Source: Rhodococcus ruber NBRC 15591
GTDB lineage: Bacteria > Actinomycetota > Actinomycetes > Mycobacteriales > Mycobacteriaceae
Direction: 5' to 3'
Length of the DNA stretch: 64,000 bases
NCBI RefSeq assembly: GCF_001894945.1
Contig: NZ_BCXE01000033.1
Span: 124,001-188,000 of the forward strand
In this document: positions 9,193-18,654 of the stretch, one piece after another
Position numbering within the stretch: the first letter of the stretch is position 1
Layout of the letters: every line of letters begins with the position of its first letter
Translations under genes and position numbers: made by a program
Notes under the pieces: generated by a model
Database searches by the model: none
Told to the model about the DNA's origin: nothing
The model's input: the letters and a program-made list of their open reading frames with translations, nothing else

Positions 9193-10488
9193 ATGATTCG
9201 CTCCGTGGTTGTCACCGATGCCGGATCCACGTCCCTGCTGCGGGGACGTCTCCTCGTCTTCGTCGCGATCGTGATGTCCGCCCTCACGCTGCGCCTCGCC
9301 GTGACCTCGTTCAGTCCCCTTGCCGAACAGATCCGCGCCGAACTCGGCTTCGCGCCTGCCGTCGTGGGTGTCTTCGGGATGGTGCCGACCGCGATGTTCG
9401 CGGCGTTCGGTCTCCTCACCCCGGTCATCGCACGGCGAGCGGGGCTCGAGACCACGGCCCTGATCGCGATGCTGGCCGCCGGAGTCGGCATGGCGGCCCG
9501 CGCGCTGACTCACGAGACGTGGACACTGCTCGCGTTCTCGGCGCTCGCCCTCGCCGGAATGGGCGTCGGCAACGTGGTGATCCCGCCGCTGGTCAAGCGG
9601 TACTTCTCCGACCGGCTCGCCGTCGTGAGCACCGTCTACATCGTCGGCGTCCAGATCGGCACCGTGTTGCCCGCCCTGGCCGCGGTCCCCGTCGCGGAAG
9701 CCGCGGGGTGGCGCTGGTCGATCGGTCTGTGGGCGGCGTGGGCGTTCGCCGCGGCGATTCCGTGGATCGGCGTACTCCACCGGGCCCGGGGTGCGAAGCC
9801 GGGCACCCGCGACGCGCCCCCTTCCGCCCCTGCACCCGGCCGGGTGTGGCGCTCGCCCGTCGCATGGGGCATGGCCGGCATGTTCGGCATGACCTCCCTG
9901 ATCACCTACTCGATGTTCACCTGGATTCCCGCCGTACTGCTCGACGCCGGGGGCAGCGAGGCACTCGGGGGCGCGATGACCGCGCTGTTCTCCTTCGTCG
10001 GCCTGGCGGCCTCGTTCGTCGCCCCCGCCGCGTGCGCCCGCATGCGGGATCCCTTCCCGCTCGTCCTCGTGTGCGTGGCGAGCTACGCCGTGGGGTTCAC
10101 CGGCCTGCTGCTCGCACCGCTGACGGCCACCGCCCTGTGGGTGCTGGCGATCGGCGTCGGGCCGACCACCTTCCCCATGGCACTGACCCTGATCAACCTG
10201 CGCACCCGCACCCATGCGGCGTCGGCGGCGCTGTCCGGGTTCACCCAGGGCCTCGGGTACACCGTCGCCTGCGCCGGACCGGTCCTGGTCGGGGTGCTGC
10301 GCGAGATCACCGGTGGCTGGACGGCACCGTTCGTGTTCCTCGGCGGCGCCGCGTTCGTGGTCCTGATCGCCGGCCGGGTGGCCTGCCGGCCGCGGTACGT
10401 CGAGGACACCTGGGGCGGCTCCGGCGCCGATCCGCACCCCGCGCACCCCCGCGGCGACGACCTCACGGAGACCTCCTGCCGCAGGTGA
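9193..10488 (+). CDS. CynX/NimT-type MFS transporter
   Basis: 431 residues with about 12 hydrophobic segments. The N-terminal pattern RLAVTSFSPLAEQIRAELGFAPAVVGVFGMVPTAMFAAFG is characteristic of the CynX/NimT (cyanate/2-nitroimidazole) branch of the major facilitator superfamily, where the first loop reads 'xxSPLLxxIRxxLGxS'. Substrate is unknown; in this family both small anions and drugs are moved. ATG at 9193, divergent from and presumably repressed by the adjacent FCD regulator. Its place beside the nitrite genes makes a nitrogen-related anion conceivable, but nothing in the sequence proves it. Confidence 0.82.
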   Translation: MIRSVVVTDAGSTSLLRGRLLVFVAIVMSALTLRLAVTSFSPLAEQIRAELGFAPAVVGVFGMVPTAMFAAFGLLTPVIARRAGLETTALIAMLAAGVGMAARALTHETWTLLAFSALALAGMGVGNVVIPPLVKRYFSDRLAVVSTVYIVGVQIGTVLPALAAVPVAEAAGWRWSIGLWAAWAFAAAIPWIGVLHRARGAKPGTRDAPPSAPAPGRVWRSPVAWGMAGMFGMTSLITYSMFTWIPAVLLDAGGSEALGGAMTALFSFVGLAASFVAPAACARMRDPFPLVLVCVASYAVGFTGLLLAPLTATALWVLAIGVGPTTFPMALTLINLRTRTHAASAALSGFTQGLGYTVACAGPVLVGVLREITGGWTAPFVFLGGAAFVVLIAGRVACRPRYVEDTWGGSGADPHPAHPRGDDLTETSCRR

Positions 10489-10584
10489 GCATCTCTTGAC
10501 GCGGCAGTCACCGAGGGCAGCACCGCGGCAACACCCGTTTCCTACCTTGGGTCCATCGATACCGACCCGAGGAAGGGGCATGGG

Positions 10585-12048
10585 GTGGCCGCAACGACCG
10601 GAATATCACCGACCGAAGGCCTGCGTGCGAAGTTCGCCCGCAAGCACCGCATCGAACACTGGGACGCCGAGGACACGGCGGCATGGGACGCCGGCGGCAA
10701 GGAGATCGCGAAGCGGAACCTGATCTGGTCCGTCCTGGCCGAGCACGTCGGCTTCTCCGTCTGGTCCATCTGGTCCGTGATGGTGCTGTTCATGCCGACC
10801 GACGTCTACGGCATCGATGCCGCCGGCAAGTTCTTCCTCGTCGCCGTGCCTACCCTGGTCGGTTCGCTGCTGCGCATCCCCTACACGGTCGCCACAGCCC
10901 GGTTCGGCGGTCGCAACTGGACCGTGTTCAGCGCGCTGGTGCTGCTGATCCCCACCGTCGCGACCCTGTACCTCATGCTCAACCCCGGCTTCTCCTACAC
11001 CACCTTCCTGGTGGTGGCCGCGATCGCCGGCCTCGGCGGCGGCAACTTCGCGTCGTCGATGACCAACATCAACGCCTTCTACCCGCAACGGCTCAAGGGT
11101 TGGGCGCTGGGCCTGAACGCGGGCGGCGGCAACATCGGCGTGCCGGTGGTGCAGCTCGTCGGCCTGCTCGTCATCGCCACCGTCGGCAACACCGAACCGT
11201 GGATCGTGTGTGCCGTCTACCTGGTGCTGTGTGCCTTCGCCGCGCTCGGCGCGGCCCTGTTCATGGACAACCTCGGTGATCAGCGCGCCGACCTGCGAGC
11301 GATGGGGGAATCCCTGCGCTACCGCGACTCGTGGATCCTGAGCTTCCTCTACATCGGCACCTTCGGCTCCTTCATCGGTTTCAGCTTCGCGTTCGGCCAG
11401 GTACTGCAGATCAACTTCCTCGCCGGGGGCGCGACCGCCGCCGAGGCGGCCCTGCACGCCGCACAGATCGCGTTCGTCGGTCCGCTGCTCGGATCGATCG
11501 CCCGGCCGCTCGGCGGCAAGCTGGCCGACCGCATCGGGGGCGGCCGGATCACGCTGTACACGTTCGCGGCAATGGCCCTCGCGGCCGGACTGCTCGTCAC
11601 CGCCGGCACCCTCGACGACGCCACCGCCGGCGCCGCCACCGGCGGAATCATGGTGACCTTCGTCCTCGGGTTCATCGCCCTGTTCCTGCTCTCGGGTATC
11701 GGCAACGGCTCCGTCTACAAGATGATCCCGTCCGTCTTCGAAGCCAAGGCGCAGAGCCTCGACTCGCTCGACAGGGCCGGGAAGGCCGCCTGGGCGCGCA
11801 GCATGTCCGGCGCCCTGATCGGTTTCGCCGGCGCCATCGGCGGTCTCGGCGGCGTCGGGATCAACCTGGTGCTGCGCGCCTCCTACAGCAGCGAAGCCAA
11901 GTCGGCGACCATGGCGTTCTGGGTGTTCCTCGCCTTCTACCTGGTCTGCATCGTCGTCACCTGGGCCGTGTTCCTGCGCCGCCCCAGCGCCCCCACCGGG
12001 CAGACGCCCGCCGAGCGCGACGTCACCACCGTGGCCGTCCGCGCCTGA
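10585..12048 (+). CDS. narK: Nitrate/nitrite transporter NarK
   Basis: 487 residues, major facilitator fold with about 12 membrane segments. Two nitrate-signature motifs are visible: GGGNFASSMTNINAFYP in the fifth helix and GIGNGSVYKMIP in the eleventh, both diagnostic of the nitrate-nitrite porter family. GTG at 10585 preceded by GAGGAAGGGG. First gene of the run narK-nirB-nirD-nnaR-chelatase, all on the plus strand with short gaps. Likely role: import of nitrate and/or export-import of nitrite for assimilation. The 96-base upstream gap has TTGAC at 10496 but no well-spaced -10, and I see no convincing GlnR box. Confidence 0.93.
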   Translation: MAATTGISPTEGLRAKFARKHRIEHWDAEDTAAWDAGGKEIAKRNLIWSVLAEHVGFSVWSIWSVMVLFMPTDVYGIDAAGKFFLVAVPTLVGSLLRIPYTVATARFGGRNWTVFSALVLLIPTVATLYLMLNPGFSYTTFLVVAAIAGLGGGNFASSMTNINAFYPQRLKGWALGLNAGGGNIGVPVVQLVGLLVIATVGNTEPWIVCAVYLVLCAFAALGAALFMDNLGDQRADLRAMGESLRYRDSWILSFLYIGTFGSFIGFSFAFGQVLQINFLAGGATAAEAALHAAQIAFVGPLLGSIARPLGGKLADRIGGGRITLYTFAAMALAAGLLVTAGTLDDATAGAATGGIMVTFVLGFIALFLLSGIGNGSVYKMIPSVFEAKAQSLDSLDRAGKAAWARSMSGALIGFAGAIGGLGGVGINLVLRASYSSEAKSATMAFWVFLAFYLVCIVVTWAVFLRRPSAPTGQTPAERDVTTVAVRA

Positions 12049-12092
12049 GGGCGCCCCGGCCCCACCCGCACACCAAGGAAGAAGGAAACGGT

Positions 12093-14606
12093 ATGAGCCA
12101 CAAGTCTGTCGTCGTCGTCGGGCACGGCATGGTGGGCCACCGATTCGTCGAGGCGCTGCGCACCCGTGACGAGAACGACCTCTGGTCGGTGACGATCCTG
12201 TGCGAAGAGCCGCTGCCCGCCTACGACCGCGTGGGACTGTCCTCGTACGTCGGTTCCTGGGATTCGAGAGAACTCGCCCTCGCCGGCAACGAGTACGAGG
12301 GTGACGACCTGGTCGACCTGAGGATCGGCACCCGGGCCGCGGCGATCGACCGGGCCGGGCGCACCGTCACCACCGACGCCGGCGAGGTGATCGGGTACGA
12401 CGCGCTCGTCCTGGCCACCGGCTCGTACCCCTTCGTCCCGCCGATTCCCGGCAAGGATCTGGCCGGGTGCTTCGTCTACCGCACCCTCGACGACCTCGAC
12501 GGCATCCGGGCCGGCGCGCAGCAGGCCGCGCCGGGTGCGGTCGGCGTCGTCGTCGGTGGTGGACTCCTCGGGCTGGAGGCGGCCAACGCGCTGCGGATGC
12601 TCGGCCTGACACCGCACGTCGTCGAGTTCGCGCCGCGGCTCATGCCACTGCAGGTCGACGAGGGCGGCGGCGCGCTCCTCGCCCGCCTCGTCACCGACCT
12701 CGGCCTGACGGTGCACACGGGCGTCGGCACCGCCGGGATCACCGACGGTCCCGACGGGTTGCGGGTGGAACTGTCCGACGGATCGGTGATCGACGCCGCG
12801 CTGCTCGTGTTCTCGGCCGGGGTGCGCCCCCGCGACGAGCTGGCCCGCGACGCGGGGCTCGAGCTGGGCCCCCGCGGCGGCGTCCGCACCGACCTCGGCT
12901 GCCGCAGCACGACCGACGACGCGATCTACGCCGTCGGCGAATGTGCCGCCGTCGACGGCACCTGCTACGGACTCGTCGCGCCCGGCTACAGCACGGCAGA
13001 GGTCGTGGCCGACCGGCTCGTCGGCGGCGGCGCCGAGTTCCCGGGGGCCGACCTGTCGACCAAACTCAAGCTGCTCGGGGTCGACGTCGCGAGCTTCGGC
13101 GACGCGCACGCCGCCACCCCGGGCGCCCTCGAGGTCGTGCTGTCGGACGCGGCCAAGGGCACCTACGCCAAGCTGGTCGTCTCGGACGACGCGAAGACAC
13201 TGCTCGGCGGCATCCTCGTCGGCGACGCCTCCGCGTACGGGTCGCTGCGGCCGCTCGTCGGCCGGGAGCTGCCCGGCGACCCTGCGGCGCTGATCTCGCC
13301 GGCGGGGGAGAAGCCGGGCGCCGGGTCGCTGCCCGACGACGCCGAGGTGTGCTCGTGCAACGGGGTCACCAAGGGGGCGATCTGCGGCGCCATCGCCGAC
13401 GGCGCGTGCGACATCGCCCAGGTCAAGGCGTGCACGGGCGCCGGCACCACGTGCGGCGGGTGCCTGCCCACCGTCAAGCAGCTCCTCGCGGCGTCCGGCG
13501 TGGTCATGTCGAAGGCGCTGTGCGAGCACTTCGATCAGTCCCGGGCCGAGCTTTTCCAGATCGTGCAGGCCACCGACACCCGCACGTTCTCGGCACTGAT
13601 CGCCAAGTACGGCCGGGGGACCGGCTGCGACATCTGCAAACCCGTCGTCGCCTCGATCCTCGCCTCGACCGACTCGGATCACATCCTGGGCCGGCAGCAG
13701 GCGGCGCTGCAGGACACCAACGACCACTTCCTGGCCAACATCCAGAAGAACGGCACCTACTCGGTGGTGCCGCGGATGCCCGGCGGGGAGTGCACCCCCG
13801 AGCAGCTCATCGTCATCGGCGAGGTCGCCCGCGACTTCGGGCTGTACGTCAAGATGACCGGAGGACAGCGCATCGACCTGTTCGGCGCGCGGGTCGAGCA
13901 GCTGCCGCTCATCTGGAAGCGACTCGTCGACGCCGGCATGGAGTCCGGCCAGGCCTACGGCAAGTCGTTGCGCACCGTGAAGAGCTGTGTGGGATCGACC
14001 TGGTGCCGGTACGGCGTGCAGGACTCGGTCGGCATGGCCGTCGACCTCGAGCTGCGCTACCGCGGGTTGCGCTCCCCGCACAAGCTCAAGTTCGGTGTCT
14101 CCGGCTGCGCACGCGAGTGCGCCGAGGCGCGCGGCAAGGACGTCGGGGTGATCGCGACCGAGAGCGGCTGGAACCTGTACGTGTGCGGTAACGGCGGCCA
14201 GTCGCCCAAGCATGCGCAGCTGCTCGCCGGCGGTCTCGACGACGAGACGCTCGTGAAGTACATCGACCGGTTCCTGATGTTCTACGTGCGCACCGCCGAC
14301 CGGCTGCAGCGCACCGCGCCCTGGCTCGAGGCCCTCGACGGCGGTCTCGAGCACCTGAAGGCGGTCGTGTGCGAGGACAGTCTCGGCATCGCCGGCGAGC
14401 TCGAGGCGGCGATGGCCAGGCACGTCGCCGGATACCGGGACGAGTGGGCCGGCGTCCTGGAGGATCCCGAGAAGCTGTCCCGGTTCGTGTCGTTCGTCAA
14501 CGCCCCCGACGTTGCCGACCCGACCGTGCGGTTCGACGACTCGGGCAAGCGGAAGGTGCCGGTACTGGTCGGAATGCCCTCTTACCGCGAGGGAATCTCG
14601 GGTTAA
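12093..14606 (+). CDS. nirB: Assimilatory nitrite reductase [NAD(P)H] large subunit NirB
   Basis: 837 residues. N-terminal FAD domain (GHGMVGHRF near residue 10), NAD(P) loop VVVGGGLLGLE (about 150-160), then a BFD-type [2Fe-2S] site with Cys420, Cys422, Cys454 and Cys457. The C-terminal siroheme/4Fe-4S domain has C-x5-C (632, 638) and C-x3-C (672, 676), exactly the arrangement needed to hold the cluster bridged to siroheme. It reduces nitrite to ammonium with six electrons from NAD(P)H, together with NirD, in the cytoplasm. ATG at 12093 after GAAGGA. Full-length and intact, 44 bases after narK. Confidence 0.96.
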   Translation: MSHKSVVVVGHGMVGHRFVEALRTRDENDLWSVTILCEEPLPAYDRVGLSSYVGSWDSRELALAGNEYEGDDLVDLRIGTRAAAIDRAGRTVTTDAGEVIGYDALVLATGSYPFVPPIPGKDLAGCFVYRTLDDLDGIRAGAQQAAPGAVGVVVGGGLLGLEAANALRMLGLTPHVVEFAPRLMPLQVDEGGGALLARLVTDLGLTVHTGVGTAGITDGPDGLRVELSDGSVIDAALLVFSAGVRPRDELARDAGLELGPRGGVRTDLGCRSTTDDAIYAVGECAAVDGTCYGLVAPGYSTAEVVADRLVGGGAEFPGADLSTKLKLLGVDVASFGDAHAATPGALEVVLSDAAKGTYAKLVVSDDAKTLLGGILVGDASAYGSLRPLVGRELPGDPAALISPAGEKPGAGSLPDDAEVCSCNGVTKGAICGAIADGACDIAQVKACTGAGTTCGGCLPTVKQLLAASGVVMSKALCEHFDQSRAELFQIVQATDTRTFSALIAKYGRGTGCDICKPVVASILASTDSDHILGRQQAALQDTNDHFLANIQKNGTYSVVPRMPGGECTPEQLIVIGEVARDFGLYVKMTGGQRIDLFGARVEQLPLIWKRLVDAGMESGQAYGKSLRTVKSCVGSTWCRYGVQDSVGMAVDLELRYRGLRSPHKLKFGVSGCARECAEARGKDVGVIATESGWNLYVCGNGGQSPKHAQLLAGGLDDETLVKYIDRFLMFYVRTADRLQRTAPWLEALDGGLEHLKAVVCEDSLGIAGELEAAMARHVAGYRDEWAGVLEDPEKLSRFVSFVNAPDVADPTVRFDDSGKRKVPVLVGMPSYREGISG

Positions 14607-14662
14607 CCCCCGAGAAACACCGGCCCCGGAGAATTCCGTCCGTAGTTCCAAGGAGGACATTC

Positions 14663-15085
14663 ATGACCGTCATCGAGACGCACACTGCCGAACGCGCGTC
14701 GCGCGCCACCGTGTACGACGGGCGTCTGGAATGGACGTCGGCCTGCCCGCTCAGCCACCTCATCCCCGGTCGCGGCGTCGCCGTGCTGCTGCGCGGCGGG
14801 GAGCAGGTCGCACTGTTCCTGCTCGACGACGGCACGTTGCGGGCGGTGGGCAACTTCGACCCGTTCGGCCGGGCCGCGGTGATGTCGCGCGGGATCGTCG
14901 GCGACCGCAGCGGGGAGCCGACCGTCGCGTCCCCGCTGCTCAAACAGGTCTTCTCGCTGGACGACGGACGCTGCCTCGACGACCCGTCGGTCCGCCTGCC
15001 CGTGTACGACGTGCGGGTGTGGGCCGGAGTCGTCCAGATCCACAGTCTCGTGCCCGTGCACCGCGGTTACGGCGAGCGTTCGTGA
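14663..15085 (+). CDS. nirD: Nitrite reductase small subunit NirD
   Basis: 140 residues of Rieske-like beta fold (CPLSHLIPGRGVAVLLRGGEQVALF...GTLRAVGNFDPFGRAAVMSRGIVG). As in other NirD proteins the two CxH and CxxH cluster ligand pairs of true Rieske proteins are missing, so it is a structural partner rather than an electron carrier. ATG at 14663 with a strong AAGGAGGA. It ends in TGA overlapping by four bases (GTGA) the start of the next gene, so NirD and NnaR translation is coupled. Confidence 0.94.
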   Translation: MTVIETHTAERASRATVYDGRLEWTSACPLSHLIPGRGVAVLLRGGEQVALFLLDDGTLRAVGNFDPFGRAAVMSRGIVGDRSGEPTVASPLLKQVFSLDDGRCLDDPSVRLPVYDVRVWAGVVQIHSLVPVHRGYGERS

Positions 15086-16239
15086 GCGAGGACACCGTGC
15101 CGCTGCACGGCTTCACGATCGGCATCACCGCCGCGCGCCGCGCCGACGAGTTCGCCACCCTGCTGACCCGGCGCGGCGCGGAGATCGTCCATGCACCCGC
15201 CATCCGCATCATCCCGCTCGCGGACGACGCCGAGCTCGAGCGAGTGACGCGCGACATCCTCGACACCCCGCCGGACATCACCGTGGCCACCACGGCGATC
15301 GGCTTCCGCGGCTGGATGGGGGCCGCGGACGGCTGGGGCCTCGCCGAGCAACTCGGCGAGGCCCTGGGCGGCAGCCGCATCCTCGCCCGCGGGCCGAAGG
15401 TCACCGGCGCGATCCGCGCGGCCGACCTGCGGGAGGAGTGGTCCCCGGCGTCCGAGTCCTCCGCCGAGGTGCTCGAGCACCTCCTGGCGGAGGGCGTGGA
15501 GGGGGTGCGGATCGCGGTGCAGCTGCACGGCGCCCGGACCGAGTGGGAGCCCGGTGCGGATCTGTGCGAGGTGCTGCGCGACGCCGGTGCCGACGTGGTG
15601 GCGGTCCCGGTGTACCGGTGGACCCCGCCCGACGATCCCACCGCGATGGACCGGCTCATCGAGCAGATCGCCGACCACAGCATCGACGCGGTGAGCTTCA
15701 CCAGCGCCCCGGCCGTCGCGTCGCTGCTGCTGCGTTCCAAGGCCACCGGCATGCTCGAGGCGATGCTGCGCGCCCTGCGCACCGGCGTCACCGCGGTGTG
15801 CGTGGGTCCCGTGACGGCCGCGCCCCTGGTCGAGCTGGAGGTGCCGGTCTCGGCGCCGGGCCGGGCACGGCTCGGATCCCTCGCCCGGCACCTCGCCGAG
15901 GAGCTGCCGCGGCGCGCCCACCGCATCGAGGCGGGCGGGCACGTGCTCAGCGTCCGCGGCCGGTGCGTCGTGGTCGACGGGGAGATCCGCTGCCTGGCGC
16001 CCGCCGCGATGGCGTTGATGCGGACCCTGGCCGCCCGCCCCGGCCGGGTCGTCTCCCGTGAGGAACTGCTCGCTGCGCTGCCCGGGGGCGGAGGCGACAC
16101 CCATGCCGTGGAAACCGCGGTGGCGCGGCTGCGGTCCGCGCTCGGCGCCCCCGCGATCGTGCAGACCGTCGTCAAGCGCGGCTACCGGCTCGCGGTGGAC
16201 CCCACCGGCTGCGCCGACAAGGACTACCCGATCAACTAG
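15082..16239 (+). CDS. nnaR: NnaR-type regulator: uroporphyrinogen-III synthase-like domain fused to a winged helix
   Basis: 385 residues. Residues about 1-265 have the HemD fold pattern (GFTIGITAARRADEFATLLTRRGAEIVHAP, later SFTSAPAVASLL and CVGPVTAAPL). Residues about 280-375 are an OmpR/PhoB-type winged helix (RVVSREELLAALPGG, then ETAVARLRSALG and QTVVKRGYRLAV). This fusion is the architecture of NnaR, described in Streptomyces and Mycobacterium as a co-activator of nitrate/nitrite assimilation genes; the M. tuberculosis equivalent lies beside narK3 (Rv0260c in memory). It most likely controls this cluster rather than making uroporphyrinogen III, perhaps sensing a tetrapyrrole. Overlaps nirD by four bases. 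Confidence 0.88.
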   Translation: MSEDTVPLHGFTIGITAARRADEFATLLTRRGAEIVHAPAIRIIPLADDAELERVTRDILDTPPDITVATTAIGFRGWMGAADGWGLAEQLGEALGGSRILARGPKVTGAIRAADLREEWSPASESSAEVLEHLLAEGVEGVRIAVQLHGARTEWEPGADLCEVLRDAGADVVAVPVYRWTPPDDPTAMDRLIEQIADHSIDAVSFTSAPAVASLLLRSKATGMLEAMLRALRTGVTAVCVGPVTAAPLVELEVPVSAPGRARLGSLARHLAEELPRRAHRIEAGGHVLSVRGRCVVVDGEIRCLAPAAMALMRTLAARPGRVVSREELLAALPGGGGDTHAVETAVARLRSALGAPAIVQTVVKRGYRLAVDPTGCADKDYPIN

Positions 16240-16284
16240 GGGCATCGTCCCCGGCCGACCCGTTCCCGACCAGGAGTTGTGACC

Positions 16285-16989
16285 ATGACCGACCCGGCTC
16301 TGCTGCTCGTCGCCCACGGCACGCGCAATCCGCGCGGCGTCGAGACGATTGCGGCCCTCGCCGACGCCGTCTCCCACGAGGTGGGCACGACCCGCGTCGC
16401 CTTCGTCGACGTCCTCGGGCCTTCGCCGTCGGAGGTGCTGCGCCGCTCCGGGCGACCCACCGTGCTGGTGCCCGCCTTCCTCGCCTCCGGCTACCACGTG
16501 CACGCCGACGTACCCCGGGAGGTCACCGACAGTGGGCATCGCGCCGTGGCGGTCACCCGCGCGCTGGGACCCGATCCCGTGCTCGCCCGGGTGCAGCTGC
16601 AGCGCCTCGCCGCGGCCGGCTGGCGACCAGGGGACGCGGTGGTGCTCGCCGCGGCGGGCTCCTCCGACCCGCGCGCCGTCGGCGACGTGCGCCGGGCCGC
16701 GGGCATGTTGTCGGCCCTCGCGCGCGTCGCCGTGCGAGTCGGGTACGTCGCCACGGGATCTCCACGCGTGCCGGACGTCGTCGCCGAACTGCGCGCCGCG
16801 GGTGCGCGCCGGGTGTTCGTCGCGTCGTACCTGCTCGCCGACGGCCTGTTCCACGCGCGTCTCGCCGACGCGGGCGCCGACGGCGTGGCGGCACCGCTCG
16901 GAGTGCACGACTCGATCGTGCGCCTGGTGGCCGACCGGTACCGGTCCGCGGCCACGGCGCTGCTCACCGCGGAGCCGCTGCGCAGGTGA
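16285..16989 (+). CDS. Sirohydrochlorin chelatase (CbiX-type)
   Basis: 234 residues. Begins DPALLLVAHGTRNPRGVETI with the conserved metal-site histidine of the HGTR motif, and a second half-repeat begins near AVVLAAAGSSDPRAVGDV, as expected of the tandem class-II chelatase fold. FLASGYHVHADVP supplies further histidines. It inserts Fe2+ into sirohydrochlorin to make siroheme, the cofactor of the NirB product three genes upstream. The ATG at 16285 is preferred to the GTG at 16279 because CAGGAG lies 8 bases before it. It is the last gene of the nir run; its partner in mycobacteria is also next to the NnaR gene. Confidence 0.88.
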   Translation: MTDPALLLVAHGTRNPRGVETIAALADAVSHEVGTTRVAFVDVLGPSPSEVLRRSGRPTVLVPAFLASGYHVHADVPREVTDSGHRAVAVTRALGPDPVLARVQLQRLAAAGWRPGDAVVLAAAGSSDPRAVGDVRRAAGMLSALARVAVRVGYVATGSPRVPDVVAELRAAGARRVFVASYLLADGLFHARLADAGADGVAAPLGVHDSIVRLVADRYRSAATALLTAEPLRR

Positions 16990-17042
16990 GCTTGCCGACA
17001 CGGCGCGGGCGATGAGAGCTGCGCCCCGTATCGTCGATCCCC

Positions 17043-18644
17043 GTGTCCGAAGCGATGGTAGAGCCGGGAGCCGGGTCCCGGAGTGACGCGGCGTGCCCGC
17101 CGCTCCCGGCACCGGGGCCGGCCCGGACGCTCCTGCTCGGCGTGCCCAGGCGAGGCCGGCGCTGGCCCGGCGCACTGCGCGCCGCCGTCGCGGTGGCGCT
17201 GCCCGGCCTCGCCGGTCTTGCGTTCGGTCACGGACCCGTCGCCGCGACCGTCGCCCTCGGGGCGTTCGCCGTCGTGTACGGCGAGGGTCGCGCCTACCGG
17301 GCACGGTGGAAGGTGGTGCTGTTCGTCGCGGCGGCACTCGTCGTGCTGGCCGGTGTGGGTGCCGGGGTCGGTGTGCTCGTGCAGTCGGGGGCGTCGTGGA
17401 CGTGGCTCCTGCTCGTGGCGGTCATGACGGCCGTCGTCGCCGTGGGTGCCTTCCTGGTCGACGCGTTGCGGTTCGGTGCCCCCGGTGCGTTCCTGCCGCT
17501 GCTGACCCTGGAGATCGCCGCGGCGCTGCCGAGTGCGGGTGTGCCGGTCGGCGCGGTCGTGTCGTGGACGGCGGTGGGTGCGGGCACGGCGGTTGTCGTG
17601 TCGATGTCCGGCGTGGTGGTCCGGCCCCGCACGCCCGAGCGTGTCGCGGTGGCGGCGGCCGTGTCGGCCGTCGCCACCTGCCTGCGCTCCCCGGCGGCGC
17701 TCGGCCCGCGACACGAGGCGGTCCGGGCACTGCACGCCGCATGGATGTGCCTGCACGACGGGCGGATCGGCGACGGTGACCATCCACTGACCGGGGCGCT
17801 CCGAGCGGCGCACCTGCGGCTCGCGACCCTCGTCGCGGGCACCGACGAGGGCGCCGCCTCCGAGACCGACGACCTGCGACCGCAACCGCCACTGCCGCGC
17901 CCGTCGGCGCGATACCGGCTCGCCCGGGCAGCTCGGCCCGGCAGCCGATCCTGGACCATCGTCGTGCGCCTTGCCGTGGCCGGTCCCGTCGCGGGCGCAC
18001 TGGCACTCGCGGGCGGTGTCGGACGACCGGACTGGGCGGTGATCACGGCGGCGATGGTGCTGCATCAGGGACCCGACCGGGTGCTGGGCAGCTACCGGGG
18101 TCTGCACCGGTTCGCCGGTACCGTCGTGGGCCTCGGCGTGCTGGCCGCGGTCGTGTGGGCGGCGCCGACGGCGGTGGGGGTCGTCGTGGTGGTGGCGGTG
18201 CTGCTGGCCGGAACCGAGGAATACCTCGTCCGCAACTACGGGGTGGCGATGGTGTTCATCACGCCGCTCGCGCTGCTGCTCGGGGGCGGTGGGGTGCCGC
18301 ACGACTTCACCGTGGTGGCTCGCGACCGGTTGCTCGAAACGGTGATCGGCGTGCTCGCCGCCGTCGCGGTGCTGTGGTTCGTGTTGCCGTCCGCGCATCG
18401 CCGCGTGCTGCGCTTCGCCGACGCGCGGGTCGCCGAGACGGTCGCCACCATCGTGCAGGCGCGCGCGGCGGGGGAGCGGACCGCGCTGCCGGAACTGTGC
18501 CGCGACCTGGAGTTCGATCTGCACGCCGCGACGACCGCAGCGATCGTCGCGGCCCACTCCGAACCCGCCTGGACGCGCGACCGGTGGCCGGAGCACCGGC
18601 GACTCCACGAGACCGGATACCGGGTCCTCACGCATCCGGGCTGA
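17043..18644 (+). CDS. FUSC family inner-membrane protein
   Basis: 533 residues with two blocks of about five to six membrane helices separated by a cytoplasmic helical region (about 205-300). The second block contains RPDWAVITAAMVLHQGPDRV with GSYRGLHRFAGTVVG, the conserved FUSC (fusaric acid resistance/YccS-like) signature. Members are linked with efflux of aromatic acids or with envelope stress, but the substrate here is unknown. GTG at 17043, 53 bases after the chelatase gene; it could be read through from the nir operon. Converges on the mobA-moeA gene, with a short TGACCG/CGGTCA hairpin over the two stop codons. Confidence 0.83.
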   Translation: MSEAMVEPGAGSRSDAACPPLPAPGPARTLLLGVPRRGRRWPGALRAAVAVALPGLAGLAFGHGPVAATVALGAFAVVYGEGRAYRARWKVVLFVAAALVVLAGVGAGVGVLVQSGASWTWLLLVAVMTAVVAVGAFLVDALRFGAPGAFLPLLTLEIAAALPSAGVPVGAVVSWTAVGAGTAVVVSMSGVVVRPRTPERVAVAAAVSAVATCLRSPAALGPRHEAVRALHAAWMCLHDGRIGDGDHPLTGALRAAHLRLATLVAGTDEGAASETDDLRPQPPLPRPSARYRLARAARPGSRSWTIVVRLAVAGPVAGALALAGGVGRPDWAVITAAMVLHQGPDRVLGSYRGLHRFAGTVVGLGVLAAVVWAAPTAVGVVVVVAVLLAGTEEYLVRNYGVAMVFITPLALLLGGGGVPHDFTVVARDRLLETVIGVLAAVAVLWFVLPSAHRRVLRFADARVAETVATIVQARAAGERTALPELCRDLEFDLHAATTAAIVAAHSEPAWTRDRWPEHRRLHETGYRVLTHPG

Positions 18645-18654
18645 CCGTTGCCGG

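Noticed and set aside
10489-10584. GlnR box upstream of narK
   Set aside because: GTCAC and GTTTC half-sites occur but not in the GTnAC-N6-GAAAC spacing, so no GlnR site is claimed.
12049-12092. Separate promoter for nirB
   Set aside because: Only a ribosome site is visible in the 44-base gap; read-through from narK is the simpler explanation.
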